Positions 23,168 to 32,179 of a stretch of 57,185 bases of DNA are shown piece by piece. The DNA is from Patescibacteria group bacterium (GTDB lineage Bacteria; Patescibacteriota; WWE3; JAMCXX01): assembly GCA_023474425.1 (NCBI GenBank), contig JAMCXX010000004.1:1-57185 (forward strand), given 5' to 3'. A program made the translations under genes and the position numbers. Under the pieces are notes generated by a model. The model was given only the letters and a program-made list of their open reading frames with translations. It did no database searches and was not told the DNA's origin. The first letter of the stretch is position 1, and every line of letters begins with the position of its first letter.

Positions 23168-23266
23168 ACCTAATTCGACCTAAAAATTAAAATCTTAAAA
23201 ACAATTATAGTTCGAGTTCCCTCCAGAAACAATCCTCAAACCAAATTATCCTGTACCGTCCACCGT

Positions 23267-23295
23267 TTGACAAAATTGTCCCATTGACCTATAAT
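23267..23295 (+). promoter_or_regulatory. Consensus sigma-70-type promoter for vanW-like gene
   Basis: TTGACA (23267-23272), a 17-base spacer and TATAAT (23290-23295) match consensus perfectly. Predicted start of transcription is near 23302, about 36 bases before the ATG at 23338. Confidence 0.8.
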
Positions 23296-23309
23296 ATAAT
23301 TATGTCTAG

Positions 23310-23331
23310 ATAGCCCAAGGGGCTATTTTTT
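23310..23331 (+). terminator. Terminator-like hairpin in the vanW leader
   Basis: ATAGCCC/GGGCTAT form a 7-bp stem with a 3-base loop, followed by a run of six T (23326-23331). It lies just after the predicted transcription start and 6 bases before the ATG, so it could act as an attenuator or start-site structure. Confidence 0.6.
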
Positions 23332-23337
23332 GTTGTT

Positions 23338-24009
23338 ATGACAATATATTCTTTTTCCAGCCAAGCTATAGCTTCCCTACTCTTAATACCGGGTTTGCTG
23401 GGCTTCAATGCCACACCGGAAAAAATTCTGGCCGGTCATAAAATGGACCTTAATAACCGTTATTCGGTATCCTCGGTCAATCTCGTTTTTAAAGACAACA
23501 TTCTTTTAACTCTTAATAATTTGGAGGGCGGCACCGAAAGCCGGGCGGAAAAAGTCGTCTGGAATGAAGTCATACAGTCCAAAGATTTTAGTTTCACGCT
23601 AAACCCCGGCCAAGTATTTGCTTTCCACGACTCAATCCTGCCGGAGTTTAAAAACAGGGTGGTTAAAACTACCGAGTCTCATTTTAGCGGTGAAGAAGGT
23701 TTTAAAAGCGACGGCTACCTTTTTGGCGACGGGGTTTGCCATCTGGCTTCGCTTATTTACTGGACTGCCAAAGATGCCGGTCTTGAAACCGTAGCTCCAA
23801 CCAACCATAACTTTGCAAGAATCAACGGCATACCGCGGGATTACGGTGTTTCTATTTACTCTAACCCTCTTTTACCAAACATTAGCGCCAACCAAAATCT
23901 TTATGTGGCCAATAATTTTTCCCTACCCGTTAGTTTTAACTTCCAATACCAGGACGGCATTCTTTACTTCTCTATCTCAATTCCCAACCCAACCGGAAAG
24001 TCTGTCTGA
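23338..24009 (+). CDS. VanW-family protein
   Basis: A 223-residue protein, probably exported (hydrophobic N-terminus YSFSSQAIASLLLIPGLLGF). The VanW domain is shown by FTLNPGQVFAFHDSILP, GDGVCHLASLIYWTAKDAGLE and HNFARINGIPRDYGVSIY, with the conserved Cys in the first of these last two. VanW proteins are common in CPR and Gram-positives and are linked to the cell envelope; their activity is not known. Expressed from a consensus promoter with a hairpin in its leader, divergent from the L,D-transpeptidase. Confidence 0.88.
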   Translation: MTIYSFSSQAIASLLLIPGLLGFNATPEKILAGHKMDLNNRYSVSSVNLVFKDNILLTLNNLEGGTESRAEKVVWNEVIQSKDFSFTLNPGQVFAFHDSILPEFKNRVVKTTESHFSGEEGFKSDGYLFGDGVCHLASLIYWTAKDAGLETVAPTNHNFARINGIPRDYGVSIYSNPLLPNISANQNLYVANNFSLPVSFNFQYQDGILYFSISIPNPTGKSV

Positions 24010-24148
24010 CATCGGAAAATAACATCCATAAAAACTTGAGAATGTTGGTATAAAAAGCGAAAAGAAAAATAATTCTTGACCTCCAATAATTTCCCCAAAA
24101 ATTCTTTGCCAGAATTTACACAAATTCTACCTTGGTAAAAAAATCTTC

Positions 24149-24176
24149 TTGACAGACTTTGGGGGTGTGCTACAAC
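24149..24176 (+). promoter_or_regulatory. Promoter for kamA-like gene
   Basis: TTGACA (24149-24154), 16-base spacer, TACAAC (24171-24176), 20 bases before the ATG. Together with a second TTGACC near 24074 this makes the 186-base spacer 24010-24195 a likely promoter region. Confidence 0.6.
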
Positions 24177-24195
24177 TCCATATCATAAAGATTTT

Positions 24196-25344
24196 ATGGA
24201 ACCGGAAAGAGACAAACCCCACACTATCGTTGAAACAACTATAACCCCGTCGCAAAGGGCGGAAAAAATTATTCCCCGCGGCGTTAGGGCCATGCTTCCC
24301 CACGGCGGACTGCCCGAATCCGTCTCCCTTTACCTTTTGGAATTAATTGAAAAAACCGGCGGCCGAAAAGGACCTTTGGGGCTTCAATTCCTTGCCCAGC
24401 CGGAACTGGAAAAAAAATATTATCAAATTAAGGCGCTGGACCCATTAATCGAAGACGAGCACGAGGTGGCCCCGGGCCTTGTTTACAAATACCGCGGCAA
24501 GCTTAACAAAAACAAACATGTTGTTACTCACGGACGCGTTTTGTGGACAATCACCCGTTTTTGCTCAACATACTGCCGTTTTTGCACCCGCGGCCGAGAG
24601 GTTGGCATTCCGCCAAACGTAAAGGGCTACAACCACTCTACCATTTCCCGCAAACCGTATTTGGATGATAACGAAATCGAACAGGTTTTCAATTTTCTTC
24701 GTGATCGTAAAGAGATTAATGAGGTGATTTTATCGGGCGGAGACCCTTTGACCTGCCCCCAAAACTACCTTACTAAGGTTTTTGAGGGACTCTCCAAACT
24801 CCAGAAAGAGGGTCACATAGACATTATTCGTCTGGGCACCCGCCTGCCGGTTCACAACCCCCCGGCCGTCCAAAACTGGCATTATGAACTTTTAAGGCTA
24901 ATTCAAAACCCTTATTTAATGGTTCACATTAATCACCCGTTTGAACTCACCCCTCAAACTTTAAACGTGCTTAATAATTTTAGAAGAATTGCCCAAGCTG
25001 TGGTGATGAGCCAATCGGTTCTTTTAAAAGGGATCAACGACAATGTGCAAACTCTCCACGACCTTTTTGTGAAAATGGCGGCGGAGGGAATCAGACCATA
25101 CTATATCTATCAGAATGACCCCGTTTACTGGGCGTCCCACTTTACCGTGCCTCCCAAAAGAGCCATAAAAATTTGGCAAAGCCTAAGACCAAAACTTTCC
25201 GGTGTGGCCGCCACGGCGCGGCTGGTGATTGACACGCCTTTTGGCTTTGGCAAGGTGGCCGTACCCGAAGGCAACGCATGGGAAGTAAACTTTAAATCCT
25301 ACAAAGACTTCAAGGGCCAAAGGCATGAGTTAGCCCGGAAATGA
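24196..25344 (+). CDS. KamA/EpmB-family radical SAM lysine aminomutase
   Basis: A 382-residue radical SAM, PLP-dependent enzyme. The iron-sulphur motif is CSTYCRFC (C123, C127, C130). VILSGGDPLTCP, RLGTRLPVHNP, HINHPFELTP and the C-terminal VIDTPFGFGKVAV, which replaces the usual D-x-P-G-G-G-G-K PLP-lysine motif with GFGK, are family features. Relatives interconvert alpha- and beta-lysine, either free or on elongation factor P. No efp or epmA is nearby. The length fits lysine 2,3-aminomutase (about 400) more than EpmB (about 340), but substrate cannot be decided. Confidence 0.88.
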   Translation: MEPERDKPHTIVETTITPSQRAEKIIPRGVRAMLPHGGLPESVSLYLLELIEKTGGRKGPLGLQFLAQPELEKKYYQIKALDPLIEDEHEVAPGLVYKYRGKLNKNKHVVTHGRVLWTITRFCSTYCRFCTRGREVGIPPNVKGYNHSTISRKPYLDDNEIEQVFNFLRDRKEINEVILSGGDPLTCPQNYLTKVFEGLSKLQKEGHIDIIRLGTRLPVHNPPAVQNWHYELLRLIQNPYLMVHINHPFELTPQTLNVLNNFRRIAQAVVMSQSVLLKGINDNVQTLHDLFVKMAAEGIRPYYIYQNDPVYWASHFTVPPKRAIKIWQSLRPKLSGVAATARLVIDTPFGFGKVAVPEGNAWEVNFKSYKDFKGQRHELARK

Positions 25345-25391
25345 CATTGGGCCGACTAAAAACCTAGCTACTTTGTACCTTCTGACCTAAT

Positions 25392-25838
25392 CTAGTGAGT
25401 GAGACCGGGGCTTAAATAAAGAAGGGAGATTAAAAGAACAATCTGCAATGTTACCAAAACCGAAAGAATGACCACAAATTTGCCCAACCTGGCCGGGCTC
25501 GATACTGCCGGTTCGAGCTTCTTTGTCTCCCGCTCCTCCAACTTTTTAGGCGGTGTTGCCGACTTAGATGTTTTTGCATATTTTGAAGGCTTAGAGGGCG
25601 CCGCCGGAATTTCCGGCGCAGCATAGTTCTTAACAAATTCCTGTACGGCCGGTCTGCCCGACGCTTCCGAAACCGCCACGGCTGCCTTTGCCCGAGAAAC
25701 TCCCGAATTCTCCGCTTGAGCTTTTAATTTCGGTAAAACATTTTTCTTATTTTCGGCCGGGTCGGGTGTAACCGTAGCCAAAGGCACGACAGGCGGCACG
25801 TACTCCGAAATCTTTTGGGTATTCTTAAACTTGGTCAT
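25392..25838 (-). CDS. Small protein with Pro/Ala/Lys-rich body and C-terminal membrane anchor
   Basis: About 148 residues from the ATG at 25838. The first 110 residues are low-complexity, rich in Pro, Ala, Lys and Ser (SKPSKYAKTSKSATPPKK), probably disordered. The last 35 form one hydrophobic helix, GKFVVILSVLVTLQIVLLISLLYL, with a short polar end, as in tail-anchored proteins. No known domain. It lies 48 bases from the VIT1-like gene on the same strand. Confidence 0.7.
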   Translation of the reverse strand: MTKFKNTQKISEYVPPVVPLATVTPDPAENKKNVLPKLKAQAENSGVSRAKAAVAVSEASGRPAVQEFVKNYAAPEIPAAPSKPSKYAKTSKSATPPKKLEERETKKLEPAVSSPARLGKFVVILSVLVTLQIVLLISLLYLSPGLTH

Positions 25839-25886
25839 AATTTCTGCGGACAAATATATTACCGCAATTGTAGCAGATTGTTAACT

Positions 25887-26564
25887 TTAAGAGACTTTAA
25901 AAATAATCCCGACCAAATAGCCGGCCAGAGCCGAGACCGTACCAATAACCGCCATCTCTAAACCGCTCTTCAAAGGTTTTCCGACCGTTTGCCGCGCTTT
26001 ATAGGCGCCGACCAAGAGTAAAGTGAGCGCCGCCAAAAAAACGGAGACAAAAAGAGAAAGACGGAGAGGCAGAAAAATAAACGGCAGAAGGGGAATTAAA
26101 GAACCGACCACTGCCGAAGCTCCGACCAGCACGGAAGAGGCCAAAAGAGTGCTTTTAGCCACCGGTTCCAGTTTTAGCTCCTCTCTCATCATAACCTCCA
26201 ACCAGACTTTTGGATTACTCACAATTTTTGCCACCACTTCCTCCAAAAGCGGTCCGTCAAAACCGCGTTCGCGATAAATCTGACGAATTTCTTCTACCTC
26301 CTGTGAGGGTACGTCCTTCATTTCACGCGTCTCGCGATTTACCTCCGATTCGTAGAAATCTGCCCGAGCCCTTTTACTGGTATAGGCCACGGCGGCCATG
26401 GAAATACTTTCGGCAAAAGTAGCGGACAACCCGGCGGCGATTACCAGACGCGGCGACTGCGAGGCGGCGGCAACCCCCAAAATCACACCCAAAACGTTAA
26501 CCAATCCGTCCTGACCCCCCAAAATAATATCAGTTAGGCGAAACTCCGTGCGGTGCTGTTCCAT
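25887..26564 (-). CDS. VIT1/CCC1-family iron/manganese transporter-like protein
   Basis: About 226 residues from the ATG at 26564 (longer TTG start at 26627 possible). Segment LTDIILGGQDGLVNVLGVILGVAAA, with the G-G-x-D-G-L-V motif, matches the first helix of VIT1; SATFAESISMAAVAYTSKRA follows, a hydrophilic helical metal-binding region (about 85-150, rich in Glu), then three more hydrophobic segments. In yeast and plants the family moves Fe2+ or Mn2+ into vacuoles; in bacteria it is thought to export them. Metal specificity not readable. Confidence 0.85.
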   Translation of the reverse strand: MEQHRTEFRLTDIILGGQDGLVNVLGVILGVAAASQSPRLVIAAGLSATFAESISMAAVAYTSKRARADFYESEVNRETREMKDVPSQEVEEIRQIYRERGFDGPLLEEVVAKIVSNPKVWLEVMMREELKLEPVAKSTLLASSVLVGASAVVGSLIPLLPFIFLPLRLSLFVSVFLAALTLLLVGAYKARQTVGKPLKSGLEMAVIGTVSALAGYLVGIIFKVS

Positions 26565-26648
26565 ATAACCCTTTAAGACTAGCTTAAAACGAGGTCTTCT
26601 GACAAGAACTTTACTAATGAGACCCAAACATCTACCATTTAAATAATT

Positions 26649-27356
26649 ATGAAACCAGGAGAACTCTTCTTAAAACTGATACCAAAAATCGGCCTGATTA
26701 TTGCTATCCCTCTTATTATTTACTTTTGGGGGGCGGCTATCGTCTACAACATCGCTAACTTCTGGAAGATCTTTACGCCATCAAATACCGTAACCTTGAG
26801 CCAAAGCACCGATAATCCTGTTCTTCCGCCCCATATTCAACCGCTGCCGCCGGCCGTTAAGGACCCTAAAATAGCCGTTTCCGGCTACGCCCAAGAGGGG
26901 GTGGAGGTAAGGATTTATGTAAACGGCAGTCTTGAGGCAAGCGTTCGAGCCGACAAAGGCGGGCAGTTTTCCTTTGATAGCATTAATCTTAAAGAAGGCG
27001 ACAACCAAATCTACGCCAAGGCGGTTGACTCTCAACGTAACGAAAGTTCTCCATCTCAAACCATCACGGTGAGCTACATTAAGAAACCGCCGTTTTTGGA
27101 CGTGAATAATCTTGGTTCGGACGTTAACGACGTTAAACAGGCCTCCAACGTTTTTAATCTGGTAGGCAAAAGCGACCCTCAAGCCACCATCACCGTTAAC
27201 GGCTTCCAGGTTTTCGTGGACCCTGACGGCAATTTTAGCTACCCCTTAACTCTTAATAAAGGCCAAAACCAAATCACTATCCAGGCCACGGACACCGCCG
27301 GCAACACGACTACCATTAAGAAAATCATTAACTTTACCCAACAACAGCAGTCTTAA
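26649..27356 (+). CDS. Membrane-anchored protein with two Ig-like domains
   Basis: A 235-residue protein. One N-terminal membrane helix (IGLIIAIPLIIYFWGAAIVY, about 14-33) is followed by two repeated Ig-like beta domains of about 80 residues: VSGYAQEGVEVRIYVNGSLEASVRADKGGQFSFDSINLKEGDNQIYAKAVD and FNLVGKSDPQATITVNGFQVFVDPDGNFSYPLTLNKGQNQITIQATDTAGN (both given as residue regions, about 76-127 and 172-221). This repeated G-x-x-x-x-x-x-V/I-x-V-N-G pattern is common in bacterial surface adhesin or wall-binding domains. It ends 4 bases inside the convergent ligase gene. Confidence 0.82.
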   Translation: MKPGELFLKLIPKIGLIIAIPLIIYFWGAAIVYNIANFWKIFTPSNTVTLSQSTDNPVLPPHIQPLPPAVKDPKIAVSGYAQEGVEVRIYVNGSLEASVRADKGGQFSFDSINLKEGDNQIYAKAVDSQRNESSPSQTITVSYIKKPPFLDVNNLGSDVNDVKQASNVFNLVGKSDPQATITVNGFQVFVDPDGNFSYPLTLNKGQNQITIQATDTAGNTTTIKKIINFTQQQQS

Positions 27357-28561
27357 AGAAGGCCCAAAAGAATCCACAACCAAAGCATAATCTGGGGAAA
27401 AAAAAGCGAGTTTATAAACTGACTCTCAAACAGTAATCCGAAGAGAGAAAGGGTTATGGCCAGGCCGGCGGGCGCCCGAATGTTGCTTGTGGAAAGAAAA
27501 AGTATTCTTAACGCCAACAAAAGAAACAGAATTAAACCAACAACCCCGGTGGTTGCCAGAACCAGAAGCAGGCTGGAATCGGAGCCGGCGCCGGCGTGGC
27601 CGCCAACAACAAGCGTTGAATTAAGCCGGGGACCAAAAAAACCAAAATCCTCTTGTGACGTCCGATAAAGATTAAAACCCACCCCGGCAATCGGCGACGA
27701 ACGCCAGACAGCCAGGGCGTGAGACCAGGAAACAAGACGCAATTGGGCGCTGTCGTTAGGATCGGTGATTCCGGCCAGGCGGGTCTGAACCCGCGGCACG
27801 GCAAAGTAGGCCAGAAATCCTATAATACCCGCCAGAAAGATTAAACGGGGTGACCTTAAAAGACTGTAGAGAAATAAAACCGCCGCCAGCAGTAACCAGC
27901 CCGAGCGCGAAAAGGTTAAAAAAATAGCCAAGACCAAAACCGTACCAAGAAAAGCTCTTACTACGTTACTATGTAGTAACGTAGTGAAGCGGTCGGAAAC
28001 CCTTTCACTCATACACAAGAGTAGCGTCAAACTCAAAACCAAATAGGCGGCAGTAAAATTCGGGTCAAGAAAAGTGGAAACCAGTCGGTTCTTGTGAGGG
28101 TCATAGCCAAACTCCGCCGCCAACCGAGCCAAATCTGGATAAACAATCAACTGAACGAAACCGGCCACGGCGAGAACCAACCCGCTTATAATAAGAGCCC
28201 ACAAAACACGCCCAAAGAATTTTGGTGAGCTTCTCTTGAGGTCGAATACGACCAACGCCAGAAAGGCGTAAGCGGCAAAACGGATAAGATAGGCGGCCCC
28301 GTCAATAAAATCGGAGGGAGGCAAGTCTCGGGCGCCGTGAATCAGTGAAATAAGAGCCCAAAAACAGAAAAAGAATAGAAACGGCCAAAAACCGGGCAAA
28401 TCAATTTTTTTATCATTGGACAAAAGCCTGTCAAAAACAAAAACAACTCCAACGATAATAACCAGAATATCCTGCGGGTAAAAATTACCCGAGCCAAAGG
28501 GCAGTTTAATCAACTGACCAAAAAGCCCGGAAAAAATTGTAAGATAAATTAGATATTCCAC
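27353..28561 (-). CDS. O-antigen ligase-like (Wzy/WaaL) membrane protein
   Basis: A 402-residue polytopic membrane protein with about eleven hydrophobic segments and the large exported loop of the family (about 240-330), with the conserved R in LRLVSWSHALAVWRSSPIAGVGFNLYR and a H-x-G motif in VVGGHAGAGSDSSLL. The GTG start abuts the stop of the fused glycosyltransferase gene, so the two are coupled. Role: ligation or polymerisation of lipid-linked oligosaccharide at the outer face of the membrane. Next to a flippase gene, giving a polysaccharide export locus. Confidence 0.85.
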   Translation of the reverse strand: MEYLIYLTIFSGLFGQLIKLPFGSGNFYPQDILVIIVGVVFVFDRLLSNDKKIDLPGFWPFLFFFCFWALISLIHGARDLPPSDFIDGAAYLIRFAAYAFLALVVFDLKRSSPKFFGRVLWALIISGLVLAVAGFVQLIVYPDLARLAAEFGYDPHKNRLVSTFLDPNFTAAYLVLSLTLLLCMSERVSDRFTTLLHSNVVRAFLGTVLVLAIFLTFSRSGWLLLAAVLFLYSLLRSPRLIFLAGIIGFLAYFAVPRVQTRLAGITDPNDSAQLRLVSWSHALAVWRSSPIAGVGFNLYRTSQEDFGFFGPRLNSTLVVGGHAGAGSDSSLLLVLATTGVVGLILFLLLALRILFLSTSNIRAPAGLAITLSLFGLLFESQFINSLFFPQIMLWLWILLGLL

Positions 28562-30646
28562 TTAAACGGACGAATAAATTTCCATAAGCTCTCCGGTTAT
28601 TTTTTCTTCCCCAAAAGAATTTAAGGCTTTTTTTAAAGCATTTTTACCTAATCTTTCTCTAAGGGATTCATTATTAGCAAGCTTTTCTAAGGCGTTTGTC
28701 AGAGAGTCAGCTGAAGGTGTTACCAAGAGCCCCGTCACCCCATCTTCCACAAACTCTTTAGTACCGCCGGTATTGGTTGCCGCTATCGGCAGACCGGCCA
28801 ACCCTGCCTCAATTACGGCCGTGGCAAAAGGCTCCGGCTCAATCGAGGCCTGAACAAAAATATCAAAAATCTTATACCAAACAGCCGGCTCTTCGCAAAA
28901 GCCGGTAAAAAAAACGCGGTCGGAAAGTCCGCTCTGGCTTACCTTTGCTGCAAGCCTTTCCCGCTCCACCCCCTCGCCAACAAAAACCAGACGGGCCTCC
29001 CTTCCCTCCTTGACCAAAGAGGTAAAGGCGTCTAATAGCAAAAAAGGTCCTTTCCAAAAGACCAGACGGCCCACAAAGCCGATGGTCAAAATTCCTCTGG
29101 TATTCGGCAAACCCAACGACACGGCGGCTATGTCGATGTCTAAATCGCTGACTTGGGATAATCTCTTCTCGAAATCTGAACCTACGTAAACCACTGTGGC
29201 GCGTTTTTCGAGACCGTAGAAATCTTGAACACTTTTCGAAACGCAAACATACCGGCCGACCTTAAAAGCGGTCAGCCGCAAAAGAATTCGGGAATACTCA
29301 AAGTCCCTCAAAATAAGAATAAGTTTTTTTCTCAAGACTAACGAAACCAGAAAACACAGGTAATAAGCCCGTTCGGTATTGGCCGTGAGTATTTCTATGC
29401 CTTCGCGGTTAACCAAGCTAATAAGGTCTAAAAAATCCGCCAGAAAATAAAGAGAAGCTTGCGGCTGCAGAGATTTTAAGCGCGGAAACCGAAGAATTTT
29501 TACTGTCAGACCAAAAACCTCCTCAAAGCGCCGCGTCAGATCTGGGGTGCTGCCTGACAAAACCATAACCGGCCAAAACTTTTGCCTATCCAAAAATTTT
29601 AAGTGACGCAGAAGTGCCAACTGGGCCCCGCCAACGAACGGGGTATGGTCGGCAAAAAGTATCCTAATCCGTCTGGTCTTACTTTCCATTTGACTCGAAA
29701 AACACTCTATAACTTGAGCTCGATATTTAATTTTCCCCAACTGTCTAAAAAAATTGGCCAAGCCGTCAAGGAAAGCAACCCTGCCTCGCTCGCGGCCGCG
29801 GGCAAGATTTAAAAGAAAAATAACCGGCGAGGTTAAAAGTCCTGCGGTGAGCCAAATATAACCCGGCGAAGTTTGGCCGTGATTCAGCTTGAACTGCAAA
29901 ATACTGCCGCCGAGGCTTAAATTTTGAGCCAGGAAACGGCGAAAATTATAACTCGAGAGATGGCGGTTAATTATCGGCAGAAAAACGAGAAAGTAACCCC
30001 GGCTGACCACCCGCTCCTTAAGATCGGCGTCCTCACCGTAGATTGAGGGGACAAACCTTTCATCAAAACCGCCGACCTCGTTAAGAATATCGCGGCGATA
30101 AGCGATGTTGCCGCCAAAAACCGGGTGCTCGTTTATTGAAAACGAGCACCGCTGCGCCTTGGGATAATTCTCATAAACAGATCTCTCGTAAGCGGCAAAG
30201 ATATTTTTAGAGACCAAATCCGGCGGCGGCAAAGTTAAGCCGCCGGCCCCAACCGCGTCCGGATTATCTTTAAAAGCCCGGTCAAATTCGATCAGCCAAT
30301 TTGGCGGCACTGCCACATCGTCATCGGTAAAAACCAGAACGGAACTCAATATTTTTGTTTGACCTCTGTTAACCGCTCTAAGACCAAAGTTGCGCCCTCG
30401 GGCTGCGCCCAAATTACCGAGGTTCGGCTTAAGAAGTGTAAAATTTGCGTCGCTTTGCGAGGCCAAACGTGAAAGATGGTCTATATCCCCGTTGTTAAGC
30501 CCGGAACCGCTGTCTACAATAACGATTTCAAAATTCTCTTTGGGGAAATCCTGACGGCAGAGCGTGGCAAAACATTCAGCAAAAACCGCTCTTCTATCTT
30601 TGTTTTCAACCCCACGGGAAACGACAACTATAATGGAGAAGGTCAT
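28562..30646 (-). CDS. Fused GT2-GT4 glycosyltransferase
   Basis: A 694-residue protein of two transferase parts. The N-terminal part (about 1-310) is a GT-A GT2: IIVVVSRG..., the VFTDDDVAVP DxD-like motif, VFGGNIAYRRDILNEVGGFDERF and YGEDADLKERV with the E-D base motif, and a hydrophobic pair near 265-285. The C-terminal part (about 325-694) is a GT-B GT4: ADHTPFVGGAQLALLRHLKF, LTIGFVGRLVFWKGPFLLLDAF, and EPEPFATAVIEAGLAGLPI with the E-x7-E motif. It should add two sugars in sequence. Fusion of these families in one chain is uncommon; it lies in the polysaccharide locus. Confidence 0.85.
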   Translation of the reverse strand: MTFSIIVVVSRGVENKDRRAVFAECFATLCRQDFPKENFEIVIVDSGSGLNNGDIDHLSRLASQSDANFTLLKPNLGNLGAARGRNFGLRAVNRGQTKILSSVLVFTDDDVAVPPNWLIEFDRAFKDNPDAVGAGGLTLPPPDLVSKNIFAAYERSVYENYPKAQRCSFSINEHPVFGGNIAYRRDILNEVGGFDERFVPSIYGEDADLKERVVSRGYFLVFLPIINRHLSSYNFRRFLAQNLSLGGSILQFKLNHGQTSPGYIWLTAGLLTSPVIFLLNLARGRERGRVAFLDGLANFFRQLGKIKYRAQVIECFSSQMESKTRRIRILFADHTPFVGGAQLALLRHLKFLDRQKFWPVMVLSGSTPDLTRRFEEVFGLTVKILRFPRLKSLQPQASLYFLADFLDLISLVNREGIEILTANTERAYYLCFLVSLVLRKKLILILRDFEYSRILLRLTAFKVGRYVCVSKSVQDFYGLEKRATVVYVGSDFEKRLSQVSDLDIDIAAVSLGLPNTRGILTIGFVGRLVFWKGPFLLLDAFTSLVKEGREARLVFVGEGVERERLAAKVSQSGLSDRVFFTGFCEEPAVWYKIFDIFVQASIEPEPFATAVIEAGLAGLPIAATNTGGTKEFVEDGVTGLLVTPSADSLTNALEKLANNESLRERLGKNALKKALNSFGEEKITGELMEIYSSV

Positions 30647-30753
30647 ATCCGCGAATTTAAAATTTGAACTTTGAAATTTTCAATGAATTTTAATTGATTT
30701 AAAGTTTCAAACATTTAAAATTGGGGTTCTGTTATTTCATTTCAAATTGAAAA
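30647..30753. repeat. AT-rich short-repeat spacer
   Basis: Between the glycosyltransferase and flippase genes, the sequence is built from variants of ATTTAAAATTTGAA-like words on both strands. It is a low-complexity spacer with no gene or clear promoter seen. Confidence 0.4.
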
Positions 30754-32037
30754 TTACGATTCAGATGATCGAAAACCTTTTAACCCGAAATAAGCCACTA
30801 AAACGAGAATAAGCAACTCCGTGGCGCCGGTCAGCCAAGCACTGGCCATAAAACCGAACTTTGGAATTAAAAGATAATTGGAACAGAAATTAAAAACGGC
30901 CGCGATTAGATAAATAAAGGGAATAATTTTTTGCTGATTTTGAGTAATCATTAAAAAAAGAAAAAGAGCCGAACTAAAAAAAAATGGCAGACCAAAAAGC
31001 AGAACCCTTAGTGCTGTTGGCGCCAAAACAAAACCGCGGCCGCCAATAATTTCGATTATCAGCGGCGAAAAATAAATACCCAGAGCGCCAACCGCAATGG
31101 ACGCGCCAACCATAAAAACCAGTGATGACCAGAAAATCCTACGAAATTTGGGCGCATCAACAGCGTAATTTTTAACCATAAGGGGGTAAACGGCATTCAC
31201 AAAATAGGTGGGGAAAACCAGAATGTTTTCAAAAACCTTATAGGCCAAACCGTAGTTGCCCAAAGCCACATCATTAGTCATCTCAAGGGAGGGAGAAAGT
31301 CTAAGAACCGAAAGCAAAAATTGATCCGATTTGGCCACGACCACTGTTAAAACAATGCCGGCGCCAAGCGGTAATGAAGTCGTGATTATTTTCTTCCAAA
31401 AAGCAAAATCGAAATCCAGAGAAACTTGCCCCGTCACCTGTCCGGCCAAATAAAGAGAAACCGCCGCCACAATGATCGCGCCAAAAGTGTTAGCCGCCAC
31501 AAGAGGCAAAAGGCCAAAACCTTTTTCCACGAGCCACAAAACCAAGGCCAGAAAAGTGAGATTGCCGATAATCGAAGAAACCACTAACTTCTCATAAGAA
31601 AGCGTTGTCTGAAAAATAATGGTGGCGCAGTTATAGACGCTTTGGGAAAAAATGGTCAAGAGCCCAATTAGGATTCCAAAACGGATAACATTGGGATCGG
31701 CCAGCCTAAAGGGAATAAGCGGCACCAGAAAAAAAAGGACCAAAAAAATTACGAGCGCTTCCAAAAGCCGCAGGGTTAAAAGATTGTTAAAATATTTTTG
31801 CGCTTTGGAAAAATCGGCCGATAAATCCCTGGTGGCAATGGCGTTAATCCCAAAATCGGTTAACAGGTAGAAATAGGTGGCAAACCCGGTCATTAAGAAA
31901 AAAGCGCCAAACTCGGCCGCGCCGAAGCGGCGGGCAATAATGGCCGTAGTAATTACCGTGGTGCCGGCAGAAAAAGCTTTGCCCAAAAGCTGGGCGGCGG
32001 TATTGGTAGTAATTTTTCCAACTTCCCGATTTATCAT
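30754..32037 (-). CDS. Polysaccharide flippase (MOP/Wzx family)
   Basis: A 427-residue protein with about 12-14 hydrophobic segments. The start NREVGKITTNTAAQLLGKAFSAGTTVITTAIIARRFGAAEFGAFF is typical of MOP-family Wzx/PST proteins, and positively charged loops follow the inside pattern. It should move a lipid-linked sugar unit from the inner to the outer face of the membrane. Upstream of the fused transferase and ligase, probably co-transcribed. A TATAAT-like -10 lies 10 bases before its ATG on the minus strand. Confidence 0.88.
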   Translation of the reverse strand: MINREVGKITTNTAAQLLGKAFSAGTTVITTAIIARRFGAAEFGAFFLMTGFATYFYLLTDFGINAIATRDLSADFSKAQKYFNNLLTLRLLEALVIFLVLFFLVPLIPFRLADPNVIRFGILIGLLTIFSQSVYNCATIIFQTTLSYEKLVVSSIIGNLTFLALVLWLVEKGFGLLPLVAANTFGAIIVAAVSLYLAGQVTGQVSLDFDFAFWKKIITTSLPLGAGIVLTVVVAKSDQFLLSVLRLSPSLEMTNDVALGNYGLAYKVFENILVFPTYFVNAVYPLMVKNYAVDAPKFRRIFWSSLVFMVGASIAVGALGIYFSPLIIEIIGGRGFVLAPTALRVLLFGLPFFFSSALFLFLMITQNQQKIIPFIYLIAAVFNFCSNYLLIPKFGFMASAWLTGATELLILVLVAYFGLKGFRSSES

Positions 32038-32046
32038 CGTTAATCT

Positions 32047-32063
32047 ATTATAACTGTTATAAT
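32047..32063. promoter_or_regulatory. Palindromic bidirectional -10 region
   Basis: TTATAAC-T-GTTATAA (32048-32062) gives a TATAAT on the minus strand (32052-32047), 10 bases from the flippase ATG, and a TATAAT on the plus strand (32058-32063), 27 bases before tRNA-Val. No consensus -35 elements are seen for either. Confidence 0.4.
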
Positions 32064-32090
32064 AGTTATATTCCCAAGCCTTTCGAATAC

Positions 32091-32166
32091 GGCCGCTTAG
32101 CTCAGTTGGTAGAGCGCTGCATTCACATTGCAGAGGTCGCTGGTTCGAGACCAGCAGCGGCTACCA
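32091..32166 (+). tRNA. tRNA-Val(CAC)
   Basis: Acceptor GGCCGCT with AGCGGCT (first pair G-U), D-arm GCTCAGTTGGTAGAGC, anticodon stem CTGCA/TGCAG with loop TTCACAT (anticodon CAC), T-arm GCTGG/CCAGC, discriminator A, encoded CCA (32164-32166). Confidence 0.95.
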
Positions 32167-32179
32167 TTTTCTTATTTTT

